From: Paenibacillus sp. BIHB 4019
GTDB taxonomy: Bacteria > Bacillota > Bacilli > Paenibacillales > Paenibacillaceae
DNA: 64,000 bases
Assembly (NCBI RefSeq): GCF_002741035.1
Contig: NZ_CP016808.1
Span: forward strand, 5,008,501 to 5,072,500
Reading direction: 5' to 3'
The notes under the pieces are model-generated. The model worked only from the letters and a program-made list of their open reading frames with translations, did not search any database and was not told the DNA's origin. The stretch's first letter is position 1; every line of letters begins with the position of its first letter. This document shows, in pieces, positions 33,275 through 42,362 of the stretch. Made by a program: the position numbers and the translations under genes.

Positions 33275-33604
33275 ATGAATCAGCACATTCAACAGTTTAA
33301 AGCCGATTTTTATAAAGCTTTGGCTCATCCGATGAGAATTCGCATCCTTGAAGTGTTAAGCGAAGGGGAAAAGAACGTAAATGAGCTGCAAAGCATTTTA
33401 GGATCAGAAGGTTCCGCCGTATCGCAGCAACTGGCTGTATTACGCAACAAAAACGTTGTCCACAGCGTGAAAGAAGGCACCTCGGTCATTTACTCCTTGC
33501 GTGATCCATTAATTAAGGATTTATTGTCGGTAACGAAACAGATTTTTGACAATCATCTTGTCGACGCTATTTCCTTGCTGGAAAATATTCGTAAAGAACC
33601 ATAA
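33275..33604 (+). CDS. ArsR-family transcriptional regulator
   Basis: 109 aa winged-helix repressor. AHPMRIRILEVLSEGEKNVNEL, then GSEGSAVSQQLAVLRNKNVV and VHSVKEGTSVIYSL are typical ArsR/SmtB sequence. There are no cysteines, so metal sensing by Cys is excluded; it may sense another signal or act through redox-independent ligands. GGAG precedes ATG 33275. It has its own terminator, then sulP follows with a similar operator. Confidence 0.85.
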   Translation: MNQHIQQFKADFYKALAHPMRIRILEVLSEGEKNVNELQSILGSEGSAVSQQLAVLRNKNVVHSVKEGTSVIYSLRDPLIKDLLSVTKQIFDNHLVDAISLLENIRKEP

Positions 33605-33607
33605 TTT

Positions 33608-33656
33608 AAAAAACAAGGGAATCCGTGAGCATCAATTAGGAAAACCTTGTTTTTTT
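33608..33656 (+). terminator. Terminator after arsR-family gene
   Basis: AAAAAACAAGG (33608-33618) pairs with CCTTGTTTTTTT (33645-33656). A gap of ~120 bp with operator-like ATATTCA motifs then leads to sulP. Confidence 0.75.
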
Positions 33657-33779
33657 GCTTTTTATAACGACTTATTCGCCTCCTTGACTGATTCGTGCGT
33701 TTGACATAAAGGGAGTACAGGAGTATCTTTTCTTTATATTCAAATAATCAAATATATGAAGAAAAGAAGGTTATGAGAA

Positions 33780-35546
33780 ATGAAGGGGAGAGGTAGATTT
33801 GATGGATATCATTTATCTGCGCTTCGCAAGGATATGGTCTCGGGTCTCATTGTCGGTATTATCGCCATTCCACTCGGAATGGCGTTTGCTATTGCTTCAG
33901 GCGTCAGGCCTGAATATGGACTATATACGACCGTAATAGCGGGCATTCTTATCTCGACTTTCGGAGGTTCAAAATTTCAGATTGGTGGACCTACGGGTGC
34001 TTTTATTCCTATTCTGTTCGCTATTGTGCTGCAATATGGGTACGAAAATTTATTGATTGCCGGTTTCCTGGCCGGCATTATGCTTGTTGCTATGGGCCTT
34101 TTTAAGCTAGGCTCATTGATTGCCTTCATACCTCGGCCTGTTACAATTGGGTTTACCGCCGGCATTGCCGTCATCATCTTCAGTGGACAATTGGCTAGCT
34201 TTTTGGGTTTGAAGGGGATCGAAAAGCATGAGGATTTTTTGTCCAATATGAAAGAAATCGGGTATCATGCTTCGACTGTAAATAGCTACAGTCTGCTGAC
34301 GGCCGGAATTTGTTTAATAATTATTTTGCTGGCTCCGAGATTTATGCCTAAGTTGCCTGGGTCATTGCTGGGGCTCGTTGTTTCGAGTGTCGTTGCAGCT
34401 TTGTTTTTCAACGGGGAGGTGGCAACGATAGGTTCTGCTTATGGAACGATTCCGAGCACGCTGCCTGCTTTTCATATACCTGACATGACGTGGGAGCGAA
34501 TAGTGAATTTGCTTAAGCCTGCTTTTATTATTGCTATGTTGGGAGGGATTGAATCGCTGCTGTCCGCTGTAGTAGCCGACGGCATGACTGGCAATCGGCA
34601 CAACAGCAATCGCGAGCTTATTGGGCAGGGAATTGCCAATATGATAACACCGTTTTTTGGGGGCATACCGGCAACGGGAGCCATTGCACGCACAGCTGCT
34701 AATATTAAAAGCGGAGCAGTTTCACCGATTTCGGGCATCGTTCATGGCTTCGTCGTTTTGCTGGTGCTAATACTGTTTGCGCCCTATGCGTCCGATATCC
34801 CGCTTGCTAGCATGGCTCCAATCTTAATGGTAGTTGCGTGGAACATGAGTGAACGAAGCGCTTTTATGCATATTTTAAAAACGAAAACGAGTGATTCCCT
34901 TTTGCTTGCCATCACTTTTATTCTCACCGTATTTACGAATCTGACAACGGCAGTTGAAGTGGGGTTGCTGATGGCTCTGCTTTTCTTTGTGAAACGTATG
35001 AGCCAATCCTTAACGGTCGAGAAGGTGCTGCCAGATCCTAACCATAAACATAAAAAAGTCAGAGCAAATATGGTATACGAAGGTCATGATTGTCCTCAAA
35101 TCAGTATATATACGATTGACGGACCTTTGTTTTTTGGGGCGGTGAATAAGTTTGAACAGGATATAAGGGATACGGTTCAACAGAGGTGTACCATTTTGCT
35201 GCTGCGTTTTGGGAAAGTGCCCATTATGGATACGACAGGAGCAGCCAATCTGATTACTATAGTCAATTCGTTCCAGAAGCTTGGAGGAATCGTACTGCTG
35301 ACAGGGGTCCAGCCGCAGCCGTTGCAAGTGCTGAAAAAAACAGGTTTATATGAGCGGATCGGGGCTCATCACTTTTTTAATCATACTGGTGAAGCGATCG
35401 GCTGTGCCTTAATCCACCTGGATTCGAATCAATGTTTGGGATGTAGGCACTTTGTATTCCGGGAATGTACCGCGCTATCCAATGTGGAAAAGCAAAGCGC
35501 AACAAATCGAAGTCTAGAACATAGTGGACATCATCCTTCTTTCTAA
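33780..35546 (+). CDS. SulP-family anion transporter with STAS domain
   Basis: 588 aa. Ten to twelve membrane helices occupy residues ~15-410, with the SulP signature GIIAIPLGMAFAIASGVRPEYGLYT near residue 30 and GGPTGAFIPI near 70. A C-terminal STAS domain (~445-555) follows, with the DTTGAANL loop. A short Cys-containing tail (CLGCRHFVFRECTALS) is unusual and may bind metal. SulP proteins carry sulfate, bicarbonate or other anions; the substrate here is unknown. ArsR-type control is suggested by the neighbour and by shared repeats. Confidence 0.9.
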   Translation: MKGRGRFDGYHLSALRKDMVSGLIVGIIAIPLGMAFAIASGVRPEYGLYTTVIAGILISTFGGSKFQIGGPTGAFIPILFAIVLQYGYENLLIAGFLAGIMLVAMGLFKLGSLIAFIPRPVTIGFTAGIAVIIFSGQLASFLGLKGIEKHEDFLSNMKEIGYHASTVNSYSLLTAGICLIIILLAPRFMPKLPGSLLGLVVSSVVAALFFNGEVATIGSAYGTIPSTLPAFHIPDMTWERIVNLLKPAFIIAMLGGIESLLSAVVADGMTGNRHNSNRELIGQGIANMITPFFGGIPATGAIARTAANIKSGAVSPISGIVHGFVVLLVLILFAPYASDIPLASMAPILMVVAWNMSERSAFMHILKTKTSDSLLLAITFILTVFTNLTTAVEVGLLMALLFFVKRMSQSLTVEKVLPDPNHKHKKVRANMVYEGHDCPQISIYTIDGPLFFGAVNKFEQDIRDTVQQRCTILLLRFGKVPIMDTTGAANLITIVNSFQKLGGIVLLTGVQPQPLQVLKKTGLYERIGAHHFFNHTGEAIGCALIHLDSNQCLGCRHFVFRECTALSNVEKQSATNRSLEHSGHHPSF

Positions 35547-35564
35547 GGAAGTGCTACAATAAAA

Positions 35565-35606
35565 AACCGCTCCTCTATTGGTTGCAGCGAACCAGTAAAG
35601 GAGCGG
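35565..35606 (-). terminator. Terminator of the FlxA-like gene
   Basis: CCGCTCCT (35570-35577) pairs with AGGAGCGG (35598-35605), with an inner TGGTT/AACCA stem. On the minus strand the stem is followed by a run of T. It may also terminate sulP. Confidence 0.7.
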
Positions 35607-35647
35607 GATTATCCATTAACCTCATGGACGTAAAAGCTGTTCAATCG

Positions 35648-36466
35648 TTATACCCGAATATCGATGGATTGCGCAGCTGCAGATGGCGGTACGTTTGCTT
35701 TGTGAGCGGAAGCTTGGGTTTCTTCCTCTGTTTGCCTATTGTTGCGTTCCCGTACCTTGTCATGATTTGCGGCCGAGCTTGCGATCACTTTGCCGCCAAC
35801 CGTTTCCGTCTCATTGACTGAAGAGCTGTCATCCGTTGTTCCCAAATCGTCAACCAGCTCTTTCATTTTTTGATCCACGGCATGGATTTGGCGAGTGGTT
35901 TTGGCCATCATTTCCCGTTTCAGCTTGAATACGGTTTGCTCGGCGTTTTCCAGCATAGCGGATTTTCCAGCGTCGTTGTGCGGATTCGATTCAATGACCA
36001 TGCGGTCAAAACGAATGCCGCTTTCCATTGTGACGTTGGAGCCTTGCAGTTTTTCGCGAACGCCGGCGAGCTTGCCGAGATGATCATAGGTCATGCTGTT
36101 TTTAACAGCCTGGTCCATATTTTTCTCAGGATTGTCCGAAGTGCTTTTTTTAGGCTGGTCGTCCTTAGAGGCGCCAATTTTAGTTTTTTCCTGAATTTCC
36201 TCCGCACGAATCTGTGAAATTTGTGCGTCAATTTGGGAAATAGAAGCGGTTAATGCTTTAACGCGTTCCATTTTCAGCTTCGTGTCTAGCTTATCATTCG
36301 TTTTGACGGATTGCATTTCTTCGTTTAATCTTGCTTTTTGCTTCATGAGTGCCTGAACTTCTTTTTCGCGAGGCGAAGCGGATGTGGTTTCTCGCGATGA
36401 AGCAGTTGAAGCGGATTTTGACCGTGATGCTGATGAGGCAGACGATATTGCAGAAATGGAAAGCAC
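35648..36466 (-). CDS. FlxA-like coiled-coil protein
   Basis: 272 aa. A Ser-rich N-terminus (SISAISSASSASRSKSAS), a coiled coil at ~residues 35-95 with EVQALMKQKARLNEEMQS, and further charged helices match the FlxA-like family, whose function is unknown and which is often found in spore formers. The frame opens at GTG 36466, but the AAAGGGGG ribosome site abuts it; an ATT codon 9 nt later is better spaced and may be the true start, as for infC-type starts. It is a single gene with its own terminator. Confidence 0.65.
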   Translation of the reverse strand: MLSISAISSASSASRSKSASTASSRETTSASPREKEVQALMKQKARLNEEMQSVKTNDKLDTKLKMERVKALTASISQIDAQISQIRAEEIQEKTKIGASKDDQPKKSTSDNPEKNMDQAVKNSMTYDHLGKLAGVREKLQGSNVTMESGIRFDRMVIESNPHNDAGKSAMLENAEQTVFKLKREMMAKTTRQIHAVDQKMKELVDDLGTTDDSSSVNETETVGGKVIASSAANHDKVRERNNRQTEEETQASAHKANVPPSAAAQSIDIRV

Positions 36467-36631
36467 CCCCTTTTATTGATTATGATGATTGCCTAATGGT
36501 TATATCGGAAATAATGGAAACGAAAATAATATATATGATGGAAAAACGAAAATTTATTATAGATTTTTACAATACAGCTATAAGCTCGTCAAGGTTTAAA
36601 CAGTATAGGGTGGATGATCGCTATACTCTGC

Positions 36632-36684
36632 AAAAAAAGCTCCCACGGGCCACTAGATGAAATGTGGCGTTCCGGCAGGAGCTT
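36632..36684 (-). terminator. Terminator after yqzF
   Basis: AAGCTCC at about 36638-36644 pairs with GGAGCTT (36678-36684). On the minus strand a TTTTTTT run follows. Confidence 0.7.
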
Positions 36685-36724
36685 GATTTGATGCAAGGGA
36701 GCAATGATTGCAGCGTTTATGCGA

Positions 36725-37018
36725 CTAAGCGGTTGGCTTTGGCGGCTTTGGACGCTTTGGACGGAAACGGGAAGCGACATAGTTGCGCTTGCGGTCGCGA
36801 AAAAAAGTCCAGCCGCCGATAAAGCCGACACCAATGGCGAACATCAGCAGGCCCAGCAGGAAGGGCAGCCATTCAAAGTTAGGCTGAATGTCATCGTAGC
36901 CGAAGGATACAAAATAGTCGTAGACAGCATTTTTCATTTTCAAAAATCCAATGCAGGCAAGTATGCCAGGAATGACGAGCAGCAAAATAGCAATCAGCCT
37001 TGCTGTAACTAGCTTCAT
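36725..37018 (-). CDS. yqzF: DUF2627 membrane protein YqzF
   Basis: 97 aa with two transmembrane helices (residues ~8-26 and ~50-72, LPFLLGLLMFAIGVGFIGGW) joined by an aromatic-rich loop, and a basic Pro/Lys-rich cytoplasmic tail. This pattern is the DUF2627 family, which in B. subtilis (YqzF) is encoded next to the bkd region downstream of spo0A, as here. Function unknown. The minus-strand orientation opposite to the lpd gene is retained. Confidence 0.8.
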   Translation of the reverse strand: MKLVTARLIAILLLVIPGILACIGFLKMKNAVYDYFVSFGYDDIQPNFEWLPFLLGLLMFAIGVGFIGGWTFFRDRKRNYVASRFRPKRPKPPKPTA

Positions 37019-37244
37019 AATCGAATAACTCCTTAATAATAGTGAGATAGGCTTGTGCTATTATGATACCCTTTTCAGGGAAAAGTGTCTATTTCCGAAA
37101 AGTTTACGATGAAAACCGCTGCTAAAAAGGTTACAATACTAATGATGCAAACAACGACGCTCTTAAATATAGCGGAAATGGTGAACTAATCAAGGACATC
37201 ATTTGATAGCATACATATGGAAATACAGGTGGAGGTTAAAATAG

Positions 37245-38672
37245 ATGGCGATAGAAGTAGATGTAGCTGTGCTGGGCGGCGGCCCGGGAGGTTATACGGC
37301 GGCAATCCGCGCGGCCCAAATGGGGAAAAGCGTAGCGATCGTCGAAGCGGACAACCTTGGCGGAACTTGCCTGCATAAAGGTTGTATTCCTAGCAAATCG
37401 CTGCTTAGAAGCGCAGAAGTATACGCCACCTTGCTGGAGTCTGATGCCTATGGCATTGAAATAGCTGACGGAGCGATCTCGCTGCAATTCGATAAAGTGC
37501 AAAGCCGCAAGGAGCAGACGGTGGAACAGCTTCATAAAGGGCTGCAGTATTTAATGAAAAAACATAGCATTCAAGTCATTAAAGGCAGAGGCCGCGTCAT
37601 CGGGCCTTCGATTTTCTCGCCTCGCAGCGGATCGCTTGCTGTTGAGCTGGCAGATGGAGAAATGGAGCAGGTCGTTTCCAAAAACCTGATTATTGCAACA
37701 GGCTCCAGACCGCGTTCTTTGCCTGGCCTAACGCCAGATAGCGAATATATTCTCACAAGCGATGACGCGCTTGCACTAGAAGAGCTTCCGGCTTCGATTC
37801 TGATCGTTGGCGGCGGTGTAATTGGCGTGGAATGGGCATCGATGATGCAGGACTTTGGCGTGCAGGTGACGCTCGTTGAAGCGGGAGCAAGGCTGCTTCC
37901 TGGCGAGGATGCCGAGGTGTCGGCTGAGCTTACGCGATTGCTCAAGCGCCGCGGCGTTCGTGTACTTACAAGCGTGCAGCTCAGCACGACTGAGCTAAGT
38001 GTGGGAGACGGGGAGGTCTCAATTCCGGCTACGACTGCGGATGGCGATGTGCTGCTAAGTGCAAGCAAGCTGCTGCTGGCCGTAGGCCGTCAAGCAAATG
38101 TGGAAGGAATCGGGCTTGAAAATACCGATATTCGCACGAAGGACGGCTTTATTCAAATCAATGAATTTGGCCAGACGAATGAGCCGCATATTTATGCGAT
38201 CGGCGATTGCATCGGCGGAGTCCAGCTTGCGCACGCAGCAGCGCATGAAGGAATTGCGGCTGTGGAGCATATGGGCGGACAGGGTCATGCGGCGATAGAG
38301 CCTCATCTCATAACCCGCTGTGTATACTCGCGTCCGGAAATTGCCTCCTACGGATTGACGGAGGATGGGGCGAGAACGAAAGGCCATGACATTAAGACGA
38401 GTAAAATCCCGTTTCAAGCGATTGCTAAAGCACTCGTGCTTGGAGATGCCGATGGCTTCGTGAAAGTGATAGCCGACCGTACAACGGGCGACATTTTGGG
38501 CGTCCATATGATAGGCCCGCATGCGACCGATCTTATTTCGGAAGCTGCGCTTGCTGGATTTCTCAATGCAACGCCTTGGGAGGTCGGGCAATTGATTCAC
38601 CCGCATCCAACGCTGTCTGAAGCGCTGGGCGAGGCGATGCTGGCGATAGACGGAAAGGCGACTGCGATGTAG
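37245..38672 (+). CDS. lpdV: Dihydrolipoyl dehydrogenase (E3) of the branched-chain keto acid complex
   Basis: 475 aa FAD enzyme that reoxidises the lipoyl group with NAD+. FAD site GGGPGGYTAA (residues ~10-19); redox pair in GGTCLHKGCIPSK; NAD site VGGGVIGVEWA; active-site base pair HPHPTLSEA near the C-terminus. A good GGAGG precedes ATG 37245. A terminator separates it from bkdAA, so E3 may be made alone as well. Not seen here are bkdR, ptb, bcd and buk, which precede lpdV in B. subtilis. Confidence 0.95.
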   Translation: MAIEVDVAVLGGGPGGYTAAIRAAQMGKSVAIVEADNLGGTCLHKGCIPSKSLLRSAEVYATLLESDAYGIEIADGAISLQFDKVQSRKEQTVEQLHKGLQYLMKKHSIQVIKGRGRVIGPSIFSPRSGSLAVELADGEMEQVVSKNLIIATGSRPRSLPGLTPDSEYILTSDDALALEELPASILIVGGGVIGVEWASMMQDFGVQVTLVEAGARLLPGEDAEVSAELTRLLKRRGVRVLTSVQLSTTELSVGDGEVSIPATTADGDVLLSASKLLLAVGRQANVEGIGLENTDIRTKDGFIQINEFGQTNEPHIYAIGDCIGGVQLAHAAAHEGIAAVEHMGGQGHAAIEPHLITRCVYSRPEIASYGLTEDGARTKGHDIKTSKIPFQAIAKALVLGDADGFVKVIADRTTGDILGVHMIGPHATDLISEAALAGFLNATPWEVGQLIHPHPTLSEALGEAMLAIDGKATAM

Positions 38673-38678
38673 CAGCTG

Positions 38679-38710
38679 CCCATGCTTGCTAAAAGCATGG
38701 GTTTTCTTTT
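38679..38710 (+). terminator. Terminator between lpdV and bkdAA
   Basis: CCCATGCTT (38679-38687) pairs with AAGCATGGG (38693-38701), followed by TTTTCTTTTT. A TATAAT at about 38726 could start bkdAA transcription again. Confidence 0.8.
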
Positions 38711-38889
38711 TCCGCAAAAAGAGGTTATAATGGGTAATATCAAGTATTAGTACCTGGTTTTAATTGTAGTCAGGCGTAGACGGTTGCCCTCGTACTTTGG
38801 CGGCAAAAGCACGTTTCGCGGTTAAATAGAAGCCGAGTATAAGCGCGTAGCTTAAACACTCTTGCATTTTTAAAGGAGGCCGAATTCTC

Positions 38890-39924
38890 ATGGGGAAATC
38901 CGGTTCAATTGAGCAGCAATCCCGTCATGCCGCAGTTGGCTTAACGGATGAGCAGGCTGTCGAAATGTATGCCATGATGCAGCTGGCGCGCAAGTTTGAT
39001 GAGCGCAATTTGCTGCTGCAGCGGGCAGGAAAAATCAACTTCCACGTATCGGGTGTGGGTCAAGAGGTGGCACAGGTTGCTGCGGCATTTGCTCTTGATC
39101 GCACAGTCGATTATTACTTGCCTTATTATCGGGATTACGGTTTTGTATTGTCCGTCGGAATGACGGTGAAAGAGCTGATGCTGTCCGTGTTTGCGAAAGC
39201 GGAAGATCCCAATAGCGGCGGCAGGCAGATGCCAGGGCATTTTGGCAGCAAAAGACTGCGTATTGTCACAGGCTCAAGTCCTGTAACGACCCAGGTTCCG
39301 CATGCTGTAGGCATTGCGCTCGCTGCAAAGATGAAGAAGCAGAAGCTCGTAAGCTTCGTAACCTTTGGAGAAGGTTCGAGCAATCAGGGCGATTTCCATG
39401 AAGGCTGCAATTTTGCAGGCGTTCATAAGCTTCCGGTCATTTTTATGTGTGAAAATAATCAATATGCAATCTCTGTTCCCGTTCACAAGCAGCTTGCAGG
39501 CCGCGTTGCGGATCGGGCGCTTGGTTATGGCTTCCCTGGCGTGCAAGTGGATGGCAATGATGCGCTGGAAGTGTTCCGCACCGTGAAGGAGGCGCGCGAG
39601 CGCGCGATTGCTGGCGAGGGGCCGACGCTTATTGAGGCGATGGTCTATCGTTTGTCTCCGCATTCGACTTCGGATAATGATCTTGCTTATCGGACGAAGG
39701 AAGAGGTCGATGAGAACCGGGCTAAGGATGGACTGCCGAAATATAGACAGTATTTGATCGACTGTGGACTCCTTACCGAGGAGAAGGATGCCGAGCTGCT
39801 TGCGGGCATTAAGAAGCAAATCGACGAAGCGACTGAATACGGCGACAAGGCAGCATTCCCAACGCCAGAATCGGTGCTTGACCATGTGTATGCAGGAGAT
39901 GCTGGGCAAGGAGGCGACATTTAG
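38890..39924 (+). CDS. bkdAA: Branched-chain keto acid dehydrogenase E1 alpha
   Basis: 344 aa TPP-dependent subunit that, with E1 beta, decarboxylates the keto acids of Leu, Ile and Val, feeding iso/anteiso fatty acid primers. The TPP-binding region FGEGSSNQGDFHEGCNFA (residues ~158-175) and ENNQYAISV are clear, as is the phosphorylation-loop-like YRLSPHSTSDND. AAAGGAGG precedes ATG 38890. Its stop overlaps the start of bkdAB by one base, so the two are coupled. Confidence 0.95.
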   Translation: MGKSGSIEQQSRHAAVGLTDEQAVEMYAMMQLARKFDERNLLLQRAGKINFHVSGVGQEVAQVAAAFALDRTVDYYLPYYRDYGFVLSVGMTVKELMLSVFAKAEDPNSGGRQMPGHFGSKRLRIVTGSSPVTTQVPHAVGIALAAKMKKQKLVSFVTFGEGSSNQGDFHEGCNFAGVHKLPVIFMCENNQYAISVPVHKQLAGRVADRALGYGFPGVQVDGNDALEVFRTVKEARERAIAGEGPTLIEAMVYRLSPHSTSDNDLAYRTKEEVDENRAKDGLPKYRQYLIDCGLLTEEKDAELLAGIKKQIDEATEYGDKAAFPTPESVLDHVYAGDAGQGGDI

Positions 39925-40907
39925 TGGCTGTTATTGAATATATTGAAGCGATTAGGCTTGGCATGAAGGAAGAGCTGGAGCGCGATGAAGACGTGTTCGT
40001 GCTTGGCGAGGATGTTGGCGTCAAGGGCGGCGTTTTTACAACGACGAAAGGTTTAATTGACCAGTTCGGAGAGCAGCGCGTAATGGATACACCCCTAGCG
40101 GAATCGGCAATTGCCGGTGTAGCTATTGGTGCAGCTATGTACGGGATGAAGCCCATTGCAGAAATGCAGTATTCGGATTTCATGTTTCCCGCAACGAATC
40201 AAATCATAAGCGAGGCGGCTAAAATCCGTTACCGCTCGAACAATGACTGGAGCTGTCCGATCGTTATTCGCGCCCCAATTGGCGGCGGGGTTTTTGGCGG
40301 GCTGTATCATTCCCAGTGTCCGGAATCGGTATTTTTCGGGACGCCCGGCTTGAAAATTGTAGCGCCCTACCGGGCTTACGATGCGAAAGGGCTGTTAAAG
40401 GCCGCTGTACGCGACCCGGACCCGGTTCTCTTTTTTGAAAATAAAAAATGCTACAAGCTGATTACCGGCGAAGTACCGGAAGACGATTATATTGTGCCGA
40501 TTGGCAAAGCTAATGTATTGCGTGAAGGCGACGATATTACCGTCATCAGCTACAGCATGCCGCTGCTGTTCGTTGAACAGGCAGCGCAGGAGCTTGCCCA
40601 GGAAGGCATCAGCACTCATATACTTGATTTGCGCACGCTGCAGCCGCTTGATCAAGAGGCTATTTTGGAGTCTGTTCGCAAGACAGGCAAGGTGTTAATC
40701 ATTCACGAGGATAATAAGACGGGCGGCGTTGGCGCCGAAGTGTCGGCTATTATTGCGGAGCAGCTGTTGTATGAGCTGGACGCTCCTATTATGCGTTTAT
40801 GCGGGCCGGACGCTCCAGCGATGCCTATTAATCCGCCTGGCGAGAAGTTTTTCCTGCTGAATAAAGAAAAAGTGAAAGAGGCTATGCGCAATTTGGCTTT
40901 GTATTAA
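39924..40907 (+). CDS. bkdAB: Branched-chain keto acid dehydrogenase E1 beta
   Basis: 327 aa. It starts at a GTG that shares its G with the bkdAA stop (TAGTG). Family sequence such as VFVLGEDVGVKGGVF near the start, RAPIGGGVFGGLYHSQ in the middle and the C-terminal transketolase domain with DLRTLQPLD are present. It completes the alpha2-beta2 E1. bkdB follows after 91 bp. Confidence 0.95.
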   Translation: MAVIEYIEAIRLGMKEELERDEDVFVLGEDVGVKGGVFTTTKGLIDQFGEQRVMDTPLAESAIAGVAIGAAMYGMKPIAEMQYSDFMFPATNQIISEAAKIRYRSNNDWSCPIVIRAPIGGGVFGGLYHSQCPESVFFGTPGLKIVAPYRAYDAKGLLKAAVRDPDPVLFFENKKCYKLITGEVPEDDYIVPIGKANVLREGDDITVISYSMPLLFVEQAAQELAQEGISTHILDLRTLQPLDQEAILESVRKTGKVLIIHEDNKTGGVGAEVSAIIAEQLLYELDAPIMRLCGPDAPAMPINPPGEKFFLLNKEKVKEAMRNLALY

Positions 40908-40998
40908 AGCTTGCACGAAGCAGTCATTTCGCTGCAATGCATTAATTTGGACGAAAGCCAGTCCACGCAGCACAAGCCTTTAGGGAGATGGATAATTG

Positions 40999-42345
40999 AT
41001 GAAATCGGTGACGGAGATTGTTATTCCGCAGCTGGCGGAATCGCTCGTATCGGCAACGATCGATAAGTGGCTTAAGCAGCCTGGCGACCACATTGACATG
41101 TATGAGCCCATTTGTGAGCTCATTACGGACAAGGTTAGCGCGGAGCTGCCTTCTACGGTATCGGGTACGATGGTTAAAATTTTGGTTGGCAACGGTGAAA
41201 CGGTTCCAGTTGGGACGCCGGTATGCCTAATCGAAACGGAAGGCGCAGCAGAAATGCAGGCTACTGGCGGGGCGCCATCGGTTTATAGTGAAGCAGCGCA
41301 AGGCGCGGGCTTGTCTACAGCTCAGCAAGGCGGTGCTCAGGAGGCGGAAGGAGACATGTCGATGCGCAATCGCTTCTCTCCAGCTGTTCAGAGGCTGGCA
41401 GCCGAGCATAATATTCGTTTGAGCGATGTTCCGGGGACTGGTCTTGGCGGTCGTATTACCCGTAAAGACGTGCTTACCTTCGTCGAATCGGGCGGAGCAG
41501 CAGGCAGCTCTGCGAGCAAAGCGAGCCCGCAAGTCGGCCGGGAGCCAAGTGTTGAGCAAGTTCGTTCAACTGGCTTGCATTTGACCGAAACGCCGCGCCT
41601 GCCAACGATTCAGCAATATGATTCTCCTGTTTCAGGGGTGCCTGGACGAGGCGAAGATTATATTGAGGTTACGCCGATTCGCGGCGCAATCGCACGTAAT
41701 ATGAAACAGAGCGTCACCGAAATTCCGCATGGATGGATGATGATTGAGGTTGATGTTACGAATCTCGTCGTGCTGCGCAACAAGGTGAAAGATGAATTTA
41801 TGAAGCGCGAGGGCATTAATTTGACCTATCTCGCTTTCGTATTGAAAGCAGTCGTAAATGCGATCAAGGAATTCCCGATTATGAACTCCATGTGGGCGGT
41901 CGATAAAATCATCGTGAAGCGCGACATTAATATTTCGCTTGCGGTAGGTACCGAGGAATCGGTTGCGACTCCCGTCATTAAAAACGCTGATCACAAAACA
42001 ATCGCGGGACTTGCGAAAGAAATCGACGACTTGGCTCGCCGTGGGCGCGAAGGGCGCTTAACGCTGGCTGACATGCAGGGCGGTACGTTTACCGTGAACA
42101 ATACGGGCTCCTTCGGCTCAATCATTACACATCCGATCATTAACTATCCACAAGCAGCCATTATGACGTTTGAATCGATTGTGAAGCGTCCGGTTGTCAT
42201 TAATGACATGCTCGCGATTCGCTCGATGGCAAACCTCTGCTTGTCGCTGGATCACCGCATTTTGGACGGCATTATTTGCGGTCGTTTTATGCAGAAGGTG
42301 AAGGAAAATCTGGAGAGCTTCAACAACGATACGAAATTGTATTAG
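40999..42345 (+). CDS. bkdB: Branched-chain keto acid dehydrogenase E2 (dihydrolipoamide acyltransferase)
   Basis: 448 aa core of the complex. An N-terminal lipoyl domain with the modified lysine K45 in ELITDKVSAEL, an Ala/Gly/Gln linker, an E1/E3-binding domain (RFSPAVQRLAAEHNIRLSDV and GRITRKDV, residues ~120-165), a second linker, then the acyltransferase domain ending with SLDHRILDG (catalytic His). ATG 40999 is chosen over TTG 40996; the ribosome site is AGGGAG. The lipoyl cofactor is supplied by lipB next door. Confidence 0.95.
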   Translation: MKSVTEIVIPQLAESLVSATIDKWLKQPGDHIDMYEPICELITDKVSAELPSTVSGTMVKILVGNGETVPVGTPVCLIETEGAAEMQATGGAPSVYSEAAQGAGLSTAQQGGAQEAEGDMSMRNRFSPAVQRLAAEHNIRLSDVPGTGLGGRITRKDVLTFVESGGAAGSSASKASPQVGREPSVEQVRSTGLHLTETPRLPTIQQYDSPVSGVPGRGEDYIEVTPIRGAIARNMKQSVTEIPHGWMMIEVDVTNLVVLRNKVKDEFMKREGINLTYLAFVLKAVVNAIKEFPIMNSMWAVDKIIVKRDINISLAVGTEESVATPVIKNADHKTIAGLAKEIDDLARRGREGRLTLADMQGGTFTVNNTGSFGSIITHPIINYPQAAIMTFESIVKRPVVINDMLAIRSMANLCLSLDHRILDGIICGRFMQKVKENLESFNNDTKLY

Positions 42346-42362
42346 AAATGAGGGACGCCGCT

